Assembly (NCBI GenBank): GCA_021844355.1
Contig: JAKBTP010000164.1
Coordinates: 6,607 to 12,235, forward strand
Origin: a bacterium
Lineage (GTDB): Bacteria > Chloroflexota > Dormibacteria > Aeolococcales > Bog-877
Length of the DNA: 5,629 nucleotides
Reading direction: 5' to 3'
A program made the position numbers and the translations under genes. Position 1 is the first letter of the stretch, and each line of letters begins with the position of its first letter. Positions 1-5,187 of the stretch are shown here, piece after piece. A model generated the notes under the pieces. That model worked only from the letters and a program-made list of their open reading frames with translations. It had not been told where the DNA came from and made no database searches.

Positions 1-98
1 GGACCGTTGGCCAGCACCGACCGGTGCACCCGGCCGAGATGCAGGTTGGGCACGGCCCCGGGCTGGGGGACCTCCTCACTGGGCACGCGGCCCGTCAT
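1..98 (-). CDS. M16 family peptidase, partner subunit (N-terminal fragment, runs off the left edge)
   Basis: Only the first 32 codons are visible, read leftwards from an ATG at 98. That ATG shares the four bases ATGA with the stop of the upstream M16 gene, so the two are very probably co-translated. The peptide starts MTGRVPSEEV and ends in RVHRSVLANG. The 'xxxLxNG' strand just after a short leader is how M16 (insulinase-type) domains begin, and the neighbour shows the same element as FHLENGLEVV. In bacterial M16 heterodimers one subunit carries HxxEH and the other often lacks it but supplies substrate-binding residues; by analogy this would be the second subunit. The visible part does not reach the HxxEH position, so whether it is catalytic cannot be told. 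The assignment rests on the short motif plus gene order. Confidence 0.7.
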   Translation of the reverse strand, partial: MTGRVPSEEVPQPGAVPNLHLGRVHRSVLANG

Positions 99-1396
99 CT
101 TCCCTCCCCCCCGGCACCCGGCAACCAGTGCAGGACGGTGGAGCGCTCAGGCCGGAGCCAGCGGCCGGCTGCTTCCGCCACCTGGGCCGGGGTCACCTCG
201 GCGAAGCGCTGCGGGAGTATGTCGACCAGCTCCGGCTGGCGGTGAACGGCCGCCATGGCCCCCAGCGTGGTCAGCCGGCCGAGCCGGCTGTCGCTGGTGG
301 CGTGGTGGCGCGCCAGCTCGCGCCGGCGCGCCCGGCGCAGCTCCTCCTCGGTGGGCCCGTCGGCGGCGAGGCGGGCCAGCTCCTGGTCCATGGCCAAGAC
401 CGCATCCTCGGTGGCCACCCCCTCCCTGGGGGTGGCCTCGATGGTGAACAGGGCGGGACCACGGAATTCAAAGGAGTCCCCGATGGGGTAGAGCGGGCCT
501 CCCGCCACGTGCAGCAGCAGGCCCCTCTCGCGCACCAGGGTGCGCTGGAGCCAGGAGGCCCGGCCGTCGGTGAGAATCCGTGCCGCCAGCGCCAGGGGTA
601 GGTGGTCCTCGGAGCCGAAGGGAGCGGTGGGATAGCCCACGGCCACCTGGGCCGTGGGGGCGAGGGGGTCCCGATGCCGGTGCTCGCGGCGGCTGGTCGG
701 CAGCGGCTCCGCCAGGTCAGGCTGCGGCGGCTCGGCGCGGGGCGCCACCGAACCGAAATGACGCTGCACCAGCCGGATGGCCGCATCTGGGTCGAAGTCG
801 CCCACCAGCACCAGAGAGGCGTTGCCGGGCCCGTACCAGCTCCTGTAGAACTCCTCCGCATCCTCGACCGAAGCGGCCTCCAGGTCCGCGAACTCCCCAT
901 AGAAGTTGTGGTTGTTGGGAAAGCGGGAGAAGGCGTGCTGGGCCAGCCAGAGCCAGGAGAACCCGCCGTAGGGCTGGTTCAGGACGTTGACCCGCACCTC
1001 CTCCTCGACCACCTGGAGCTGGTTGCGAAGTGTCCCGGCGTTGATGTCCAGCTGTCCCATCCGGTCCGCCTCCAGGAAGATAGCCATCTCCAGGGCGGAG
1101 GTCGGCAGTATCTCGAAGTAGGCCGTGTAGTCGTGGCGGGTGAAGCCGTTGAGCAGGCCACCGGCGGAGTTGATGAGGTTGCCGAAATGCGGCTTGGGCA
1201 CCCTCGGCGTGCCCTGGAACATGAGGTGCTCGAACAGATGGGCGAATCCCGTGCGCCCCTCGGGCTCCAGGCGGAAGCCCACCCGGTAGAAGACCCCCAC
1301 TCCGACAGTGGGCGATGACCGCTCGGGGCTCATCACCACCTCCAGGCCATTCTCGAGGTGGAAGGTGGTGACGGCGGTGGCGGCCTCGGGATGCAC
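95..1396 (-). CDS. M16 family zinc metallopeptidase, catalytic subunit
   Basis: This 433-aa protein has the usual length for a single-chain bacterial M16 subunit. Seen in the sequence: the opening strand FHLENGLEVV (residues 12-21); the inverted zinc motif HLFEH (53-57) in the context GRTGFAHLFEHLMFQG; the third metal ligand in VVEEEVR (129-135, E132 or E133, about 75 residues after the motif); and the M16_C start FYRSWYGPGNASLVLVGDF (183-201), typical of the family. The last strand is ERSTVLHWLPG. Family knowledge: two such subunits form a clamshell that degrades or trims short unfolded peptides. There is no signal peptide or membrane segment, so it probably acts in the cytoplasm. I chose the GTG at 1396 because the conserved domain begins within about 10 residues of it and a -10 element lies just upstream; there is no Shine-Dalgarno at the right distance. 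The frame stays open up to 1882, but that extension has no M16 character. Its stop overlaps the partner gene's start. Confidence 0.93.
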   Translation of the reverse strand: MHPEAATAVTTFHLENGLEVVMSPERSSPTVGVGVFYRVGFRLEPEGRTGFAHLFEHLMFQGTPRVPKPHFGNLINSAGGLLNGFTRHDYTAYFEILPTSALEMAIFLEADRMGQLDINAGTLRNQLQVVEEEVRVNVLNQPYGGFSWLWLAQHAFSRFPNNHNFYGEFADLEAASVEDAEEFYRSWYGPGNASLVLVGDFDPDAAIRLVQRHFGSVAPRAEPPQPDLAEPLPTSRREHRHRDPLAPTAQVAVGYPTAPFGSEDHLPLALAARILTDGRASWLQRTLVRERGLLLHVAGGPLYPIGDSFEFRGPALFTIEATPREGVATEDAVLAMDQELARLAADGPTEEELRRARRRELARHHATSDSRLGRLTTLGAMAAVHRQPELVDILPQRFAEVTPAQVAEAAGRWLRPERSTVLHWLPGAGGEGR

Positions 1397-1402
1397 CTCG
1401 GC

Positions 1403-1411
1403 ATCGTAGCA
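1403..1411 (-). promoter_or_regulatory. Extended -10 element for a leaderless M16 transcript
   Basis: On the minus strand the sequence TGCTACGAT matches the extended -10 form TGnTAnnnT. Its last base lies six bases before the GTG at 1396, so transcription should start at or beside the first base of that codon. This gives a leaderless mRNA and explains why the gene lacks a Shine-Dalgarno sequence. A purine-rich GAGGTGGGG lies further upstream but is too far from the start to act in translation. No good -35 hexamer is seen at 16-18 bases, which is acceptable for an extended -10 promoter. The placement is seen; the promoter function is inferred. Confidence 0.45.
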
Positions 1412-1520
1412 ACCGGGGAGGCCCCACCTCGACCGCCAGGACCCTGGTCCGCAGAGCGCGAGCCCCCCAGCCGTGGCTAGGCACCCATCGCCTGGGCCTG
1501 GTCGACTCCCCGTCTGAGAA

Positions 1521-1553
1521 GTGACGATTTGGTGACGGTCCGGTGACAAAGCC
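1521..1553. promoter_or_regulatory. Three GTGAC direct repeats at 11-base spacing (PHO-box-like response-regulator site)
   Basis: GTGAC occurs at 1521, 1532 and 1543, an exact 11-base period, about one helical turn. On the minus strand the units read GTCACCGGACC, GTCACCAAATC and GTCACTTCTCA. Actinobacterial PhoP-type regulators (OmpR family) bind PHO boxes built from 11-base direct repeats with a core near GTTCACC, so these units, sharing TCAC(C/T), resemble that design closely. The resemblance is to the architecture, not an exact consensus match, and another winged-helix response regulator could bind instead. The box lies between the M16 start (about 125-150 bases away) and the rightward ORF at 1674, so either direction could be controlled. 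Confidence 0.5.
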
Positions 1554-1569
1554 TTGAACAGTTGTGTCT

Positions 1570-1606
1570 GGAACCTGGCGCGACGTCGCGGACGGTCTAT
1601 CGTCCG
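1570..1606 (+). promoter_or_regulatory. Palindrome and inverted repeat within a possible ECF-sigma promoter
   Basis: CGCGACGTCGCG (1579-1590) is a perfect 12-base palindrome. It abuts a second inverted repeat, CGGACG and CGTCCG (1589-1594 and 1601-1606), with a 6-base loop. Just before them lies GGAACC (1570-1575), and GGTCTA follows at 1594-1599. These resemble the GGAAC -35 and GTC-type -10 boxes of ECF sigma factor promoters, though the 18-base spacer is slightly long. If the promoter is real, the palindrome sits in its spacer, a usual place for a repressor operator. The repeats are seen directly; the promoter reading is weak. Confidence 0.3.
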
Positions 1607-1661
1607 TGACAGGAAGGAGGTGGCGACCCGGCGGGGGGAGACGCCGGCGCCGCCGAAAGCG

Positions 1662-1670
1662 AGGAGGTGA
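1662..1670 (+). promoter_or_regulatory. Perfect Shine-Dalgarno before the GTG at 1674
   Basis: AGGAGGTGA matches the complement of the 16S rRNA 3' end over nine bases. Its GGAGG core ends six bases before a GTG at 1674, close to ideal spacing. It is the best argument that the otherwise unrecognised ORF from 1674 is, or was, translated. A second strong match, AAGGAGGTG at 1614-1622, has no start codon at a proper distance. Confidence 0.4.
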
Positions 1671-1673
1671 CCT

Positions 1674-2138
1674 GTGGGAGTTGGTCGCTGGATGCTGGGG
1701 GGAGGCCCAGCCCGGGCGGCCTCGGCCAGGGTGGCCTGGTTCGGGATGCCCGGAGCGCGCTCCGCGGCGATGGTGGGCCAGTACGTCAGCGACTCCCAGA
1801 GCGTGACGGTCGCGCGCTTCCATCTCCTGCCTTTGGGCGACCACCAGTTCGCTCTCCATGAGGTGACCCCGTCCTCCGCCATGTGCCCTCAGAGCGCCCG
1901 GGGCTTGAATGCGACCCCGCCGTCGGGCGGCGCCTTCAGGTCGGGGAACAGCGCGACCAGGCAGAACCCCATCGCGACCACCCCGCCGCCCTCTACCCAG
2001 GCATCTCGGGGTCCGGCGGGTCCCCGCTCGGCCGCCAGAGTTGCTAGAGTCAGCATGTCCTGCGGGCGAGGGAGTCTGGCCTGGTGCTGGCCAGAGCCGG
2101 CAGGCGGGATGGAGTGCCGGATTCTGATATGGGCTTGA
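1674..2138 (+). CDS. Unrecognised ORF, possible small protein or gene remnant
   Basis: I do not recognise this 154-codon ORF. In its favour: the GTG start follows a perfect Shine-Dalgarno, and by rough hand count codons between about 1710 and 1865 show G/C at about 70%, 48% and 90% of first, second and third positions, the pattern expected of a plus-strand gene in GC-rich DNA. That part includes ARVAWFGMPG and SVTVARFHLLPLGDHQFALH. Against it: from about 1866 the pattern changes to about 50/78/93 and the peptide becomes rich in Pro, Ser and Thr with no structure, which fits coding on the other strand better. The real product may therefore be only the first 60-65 residues, with the proper stop lost by a frameshift; both other plus frames have TGA codons at 1859-1866. 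It could also be chance. Confidence 0.25.
   Translation: MGVGRWMLGGGPARAASARVAWFGMPGARSAAMVGQYVSDSQSVTVARFHLLPLGDHQFALHEVTPSSAMCPQSARGLNATPPSGGAFRSGNSATRQNPIATTPPPSTQASRGPAGPRSAARVARVSMSCGRGSLAWCWPEPAGGMECRILIWA
1889..2056 (-). CDS. Small ORF with one hydrophobic segment, possibly the C-terminal remnant of a membrane protein
   Basis: This is a 55-residue ORF from an ATG at 2056. The part from about 2000 to the TGA at 1889 has by hand count about 78/50/93% G/C at codon positions one to three, a normal minus-strand coding pattern, and reads GGGVVAMGFCLVALFPDL followed by KAPPDGGVAFKPRAL. That is a short apolar stretch with a polar tail, as at the end of a membrane protein, or a very small membrane protein starting at a GTG near 1981. 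Upstream of about 2000 the pattern fades, and only a weak AGGA precedes the ATG. I cannot name a family. It overlaps the plus-strand ORF from 1674 end to end, so at most one is read across 1889-2056. Confidence 0.22.
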   Translation of the reverse strand: MLTLATLAAERGPAGPRDAWVEGGGVVAMGFCLVALFPDLKAPPDGGVAFKPRAL

Positions 2139-2241
2139 TGCCTCGAGGGGCCTCATCCAGGCTCCCAACACGCCCAGTCACCTCCCCGGGGCCAACTCCG
2201 CGTCCACTCCCATCCAGCGGCTAACCGAGGAGGACTAAGAC

Positions 2242-3600
2242 ATGTCGGCATGGCGCGGACTCTGCTCCCTGGGGCTTGGCGGCACCGCAGCCGTCCTCCT
2301 GCTCACCTTGTCGCCGGCGATGGTGCGGGCGGACGGGATCACGACCTTCAGCTGCACGGTGAACGGTCAGAGCAACACCATCACCACGACCTCCAGCTTC
2401 CTCCCCGACCCCATCGCCGCGAGCAGCTTCTTCGGCGACTCCGAGATTGCCAGCACCCCGAGTTCCCTGCCCGCCAGCTGGCTGGGGATCTCCGGGTCGG
2501 GCCCGGTGACGGGATCCGCCAGCAGCCCGGTGACCGCGGGCGTCTTTGCGGCCGGCTACGGAGACGAAACCCAGCTGTACGAGCAGGTGAACAACTCGAC
2601 CACGGGCGCCAATCCCGACGGGTCGCCCGGGGCCTACGACGCGGCCACCCCAGGGCTCAGTTCGCTGCCCTCGGGCACGGTCACCAACCTCGCTGGGCAG
2701 ACCAACTCCGGGCCCGGCCTTCCCTACGCCCAGGTGTACCCGGTGTCCGGTGGATCGCCCGACTTCTCGAGCCCTCTCATCCCGGGCGGGGTGCCCACCT
2801 CGATCTACTTCGAGAGCTACACCACCAACCCCAACGCCTGGATGCCCAACGACTCCCAGCCCACCTCCAGCTGCGACGACCACGAGTATGCGGTCCTGGA
2901 CTTCAACGTGGCCACCTACCTGGGACAGGAGCTGGTCCCGGGCCAGACCTACGCCGCCTACCTCCTGGTCCGCGACACCGACATCTCCGGGCCGCTGGCC
3001 AATCACCTTTGGTACTTCCAGGCCCCAGCGCCGGCCCAGCTGAACACCCCGACCCTCGTCACAACGCCCACTCCCGCCTCCGCCGCCCCCGGGACCTCGA
3101 TCCATGACCTGGCCACCGTCTCCGGGTTGAAGGAGGTCGCGGGCAGCCTTCCCGCGGGCGACACCGTGAGCTTCGAGCTGGTGAGCAGCTGCCCCGCCAG
3201 CGGGACCGCGCCCACGGCGGCCCAGGTGGTGGCCAATCTCGGTCAGGCCACCGCGACCCTGTCCCCGCAGGGGTCCACCTACACCGGGACGGCCACCTCG
3301 GCTTCGTTCCAGGTGACCACCGCGGGGACCTATTACTGGGATGTCAGCTTCTCCGGTGACAGCCTCAACTCGGCCATCGCCTATCAGTGCGGGGAAGCTG
3401 TGACCGTCTCCAGCTCGGGCGGCACGCAGGGGACCAACCCCGGCGGTGGCGGGTCCGGAGGGGTCCTGGGGGCCAGCACCTCCACGCCGAACTCGGGTGC
3501 CGATCTCGTGCTGCCGGGGCTCATCGGGCTACTCCTGGCCGCCCTGGGCGGCCTTCTCCTCGCCGGCGCCCGCCGGCTGCGGCGCGGCGAGCCTGCCTGA
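2242..3600 (+). CDS. Secreted, probably surface-anchored protein with an Ig-like domain and sortase-like tail
   Basis: This 452-aa protein starts at an ATG preceded by GAGGAGG eight bases upstream. Residues 1-31 form a signal peptide: R5, a hydrophobic core (LGGTAAVLLLTLS), and a likely cleavage after VRA before DGITTF. Residues 32-266 are rich in Ser, Thr, Gly and Pro with few charges; I do not recognise this part. Residues 267-392 look like one Ig-like beta-sandwich repeat, opening LNTPTLVTTPTP and containing TAGTYYWDVSFSGD and a closing CGEAVTV, a type seen in actinobacterial cell-surface proteins, usually in several copies. A Gly-rich linker follows. Then comes TPNSG (415-419), an apolar segment (422-443) and the basic tail RRLRRGEPA, the order of a cell-wall sorting signal, though TPNSG is not a canonical LPxTG. 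Without a matching sortase it would simply be a C-terminal membrane anchor. The role is unknown; adhesion or envelope structure is a guess. Confidence 0.88.
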   Translation: MSAWRGLCSLGLGGTAAVLLLTLSPAMVRADGITTFSCTVNGQSNTITTTSSFLPDPIAASSFFGDSEIASTPSSLPASWLGISGSGPVTGSASSPVTAGVFAAGYGDETQLYEQVNNSTTGANPDGSPGAYDAATPGLSSLPSGTVTNLAGQTNSGPGLPYAQVYPVSGGSPDFSSPLIPGGVPTSIYFESYTTNPNAWMPNDSQPTSSCDDHEYAVLDFNVATYLGQELVPGQTYAAYLLVRDTDISGPLANHLWYFQAPAPAQLNTPTLVTTPTPASAAPGTSIHDLATVSGLKEVAGSLPAGDTVSFELVSSCPASGTAPTAAQVVANLGQATATLSPQGSTYTGTATSASFQVTTAGTYYWDVSFSGDSLNSAIAYQCGEAVTVSSSGGTQGTNPGGGGSGGVLGASTSTPNSGADLVLPGLIGLLLAALGGLLLAGARRLRRGEPA

Positions 3601-3628
3601 GTAGACTGCATCCAGTCGAGCCGGGACT

Positions 3629-3653
3629 CCGGGGGCGTGACATGCGCCCCCGG
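3629..3653 (+). terminator. Strong GC hairpin after the surface-protein gene
   Basis: CCGGGGGCG (3629-3637) and CGCCCCCGG (3645-3653) form a perfect 9-bp stem around the 7-base loop TGACATG, starting 29 bases after the stop at 3600. There is no run of T after it, so it is a hairpin-only terminator of the kind described in high-GC Gram-positives, or else a structured leader for tldD, whose ATG lies 35 bases downstream. A TAGACT at 3602-3607 could be a -10 placing the hairpin inside the tldD leader. As a terminator it would separate the surface gene from tldD. Confidence 0.5.
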
Positions 3654-3687
3654 GGCCCTGCTGCGCGCCCAGTGTCTGGGAGGACCC

Positions 3688-5187
3688 ATGACCGATCTCG
3701 ATCCTGACTTTCTCGCCCTGCCGCTGGCCGCCCTGGAGGAAGCCGCCCTGGAGGCCATGGCGGCGGTGCCGCAAATCGAGTACGGCGACCTGCGAGTGCA
3801 TCGGGACCGGGTGGAGGGGATACATGTCCGGGACCGTGACCTCATCTCGCACACGGACTCCGAGCCGCTGGGGTTTGGGGTCAGGCTGGTGGTGGACGGC
3901 TCGCTGGGCTTCGCGGCCGCCAGCGATCTCAGCCCGGACAGCGTGGCCCGCGCCGTGCGGGACGCCGCGGCCCTCGCCCGGCAGCTCCGCCCGATGCTGG
4001 ACGAGCGGGTCCGCCTGGCCCCCGAGCCGGTGCACCGGGCCACCTGGGTGGCACAGGTCGAGGTCGACCCCTTCGGGCTCCCCACCGATTCCAAGGTGGG
4101 CCAGCTCCTGGAGTGGTCCCGGGCGGGACTGCTGGCGGGGGCCAGGTTCGCCGAGGCCTACTGTCTGTCGGTGAAGGAGCAGCGGCTGTTCGTCAGCACC
4201 GAGGGGACCCGGACGGTGCAGCAGCGGGTTCGGGTGCACCCGGTGCTCGAGGTCGGGCTGATCGACGAGCAAGGCTCCGGCCTCATGGAGACGATGCGCT
4301 CGACGGCCCGGCCGGTGGCCCGGGGATGGGAGTACGTGGAGCAGCACGGGTTCGCCGCCGAGGCGCCGCAGCTGGTGGAGTGGCTGGCCGAGAAGCTGGC
4401 CGCGCCTTCGGTGGCCCCGGGGTCCCATGACCTGGTGCTGGACCCCTCCAACCTCTGGCTGACCATCCACGAGTCGGTGGCCCACGGAACCGAGCTGGAC
4501 CGGGCCCTGGGATACGAGGCCAACTTCGCGGGAACCACGTTCGCCACCCCCGACCTGGTGGGGAGCCTTAAGTACGGGTCGGCGGCCATGCACGTGACCG
4601 GTGACCGGCAGGAGCCCTTCGGCCTGGCCACCGTTGCCTTCGATGACGAGGGGGTCGAGGCCCAGAGGTGGGACATCATCCGTGAGGGGGTGCTGGTGGG
4701 GTACCAGCTGAACCGGCAGATGGCCCTCCGCTTCGGGGATGGCCGGTCCAACGGCTGCGCCTTCGCAGACAGCTGGGCCCACCTGCCCCTGCAGCGGATG
4801 CCCAACGTGTCCCTCCAGCCCGACCCTCGGCACGACACCTCCCTGGAGGAGCTCATCTCCGGGGTGGGGGAGGGGATCTACGTGGTCGGGGACAAGTCCT
4901 GGTCCATAGATCAGCAGCGTTACAACTTCCAGTTCACCGGCCAGCGCTTCTACCGCATCCATCAGGGACGGCTGGCCGGCCAGCTCCGGGACGTCGCCTA
5001 CCAGTCCAAGACCCCGGACTTCTGGGGCCGGCTGGAGGCGGTGGGGGGACCATCCTCCTGGGTCCTGGAGGGAGCCATGAACTGCGGGAAGGGGCAGCCC
5101 GAGCAGGTGGCGCCGGTGTCCCACGGCTGCCCCCCGGCGGTCTTCCGCCAGGTGAACGTCCTCAACACCCGCACGGAGGGCAGGTGA
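3688..5187 (+). CDS. tldD: TldD metalloprotease, catalytic subunit of TldD/TldE
   Basis: This 499-aa protein (peptidase family U62) is a little longer than E. coli TldD. Seen: the zinc motif HESVAH (261-266, HExxxH) in the context WLTIHESVAHGTELDRALG; the late conserved cysteine in NCGKGQP (C466), the further metal ligand in known TldD structures; and the N-terminal family region with EYGDLRVHRDR and GFGVRLVVDG. Family knowledge: TldD pairs with TldE to make a cytoplasmic barrel-like protease that cuts unfolded peptides, including the antitoxin CcdA and the microcin B17 leader in E. coli. All motif residues are present, so it should be active. I chose the ATG at 3688 because GGAGG lies four bases upstream; an in-frame GTG at 3637 sits inside the hairpin and is unlikely. 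There is no signal peptide. The stop overlaps the next gene's ATG by one base (TGATG), so expression is coupled. Confidence 0.95.
   Translation: MTDLDPDFLALPLAALEEAALEAMAAVPQIEYGDLRVHRDRVEGIHVRDRDLISHTDSEPLGFGVRLVVDGSLGFAAASDLSPDSVARAVRDAAALARQLRPMLDERVRLAPEPVHRATWVAQVEVDPFGLPTDSKVGQLLEWSRAGLLAGARFAEAYCLSVKEQRLFVSTEGTRTVQQRVRVHPVLEVGLIDEQGSGLMETMRSTARPVARGWEYVEQHGFAAEAPQLVEWLAEKLAAPSVAPGSHDLVLDPSNLWLTIHESVAHGTELDRALGYEANFAGTTFATPDLVGSLKYGSAAMHVTGDRQEPFGLATVAFDDEGVEAQRWDIIREGVLVGYQLNRQMALRFGDGRSNGCAFADSWAHLPLQRMPNVSLQPDPRHDTSLEELISGVGEGIYVVGDKSWSIDQQRYNFQFTGQRFYRIHQGRLAGQLRDVAYQSKTPDFWGRLEAVGGPSSWVLEGAMNCGKGQPEQVAPVSHGCPPAVFRQVNVLNTRTEGR

Larger units (their letters stand above)
1397..2241. 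other. 845-base stretch without a convincing gene: regulatory DNA and possible gene remnants
   Basis: This region separates the leftward M16 operon from the rightward surface-protein gene. Its left third (1397-1670) holds the -10 element, three GTGAC repeats, a palindrome, an inverted repeat and two strong Shine-Dalgarno sequences, listed separately. Its middle and right parts hold two weak ORFs on opposite strands, also listed. All three minus-strand frames stay open for long stretches simply because the DNA is GC-rich. From about 2140 to 2226 I see only non-coding leader for the gene at 2242. A plus-strand TGCTAGAGT at 2042-2050 fits an extended -10 and could start a transcript near 2057 with a leader of about 185 bases, but no -35 supports it. 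I see no tRNA, transposase or CRISPR repeat. Confidence 0.6.

Noticed and set aside
1554..1582. TTGAAC as a -35 box just right of the GTGAC repeats
   Set aside because: Nothing resembling a -10 occurs 16-18 bases downstream (the sequence there is GGCGCG).
1620..1670. GTG-started 16-residue leader peptide
   Set aside because: The start overlaps its own Shine-Dalgarno sequence, leaving almost no spacing, and the peptide (MATRRGETPAPPKARR) has no leader-peptide signature such as repeated codons; kept only as part of a finding.
1397..1882. N-terminal extension of the M16 protein to an ATG at 1882 (595 aa in all)
   Set aside because: The extra 162 residues are Arg-, Pro- and Trp-rich with no M16 or signal-peptide character. 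The family domain begins right after 1396, where a -10 element fits a leaderless start.
717..2171. Long minus-strand open frame (484 codons) overlapping the M16 gene
   Set aside because: It is out of frame with the M16 domain, rich in Arg, Gly, His and Pro, and overlaps a gene with clear catalytic motifs; it is open only because of high GC.
2221..3105. Minus-strand open frame (294 codons) opposite the surface protein
   Set aside because: It is Gly/Val/Arg-rich low-complexity shadow sequence; the plus strand has a Shine-Dalgarno, signal peptide and coherent domains.
3529..5124. Long minus-strand open frame (531 codons) opposite tldD
   Set aside because: It is the antisense shadow of tldD, with repetitive Gly/Leu/Pro/His content and no recognisable domain.
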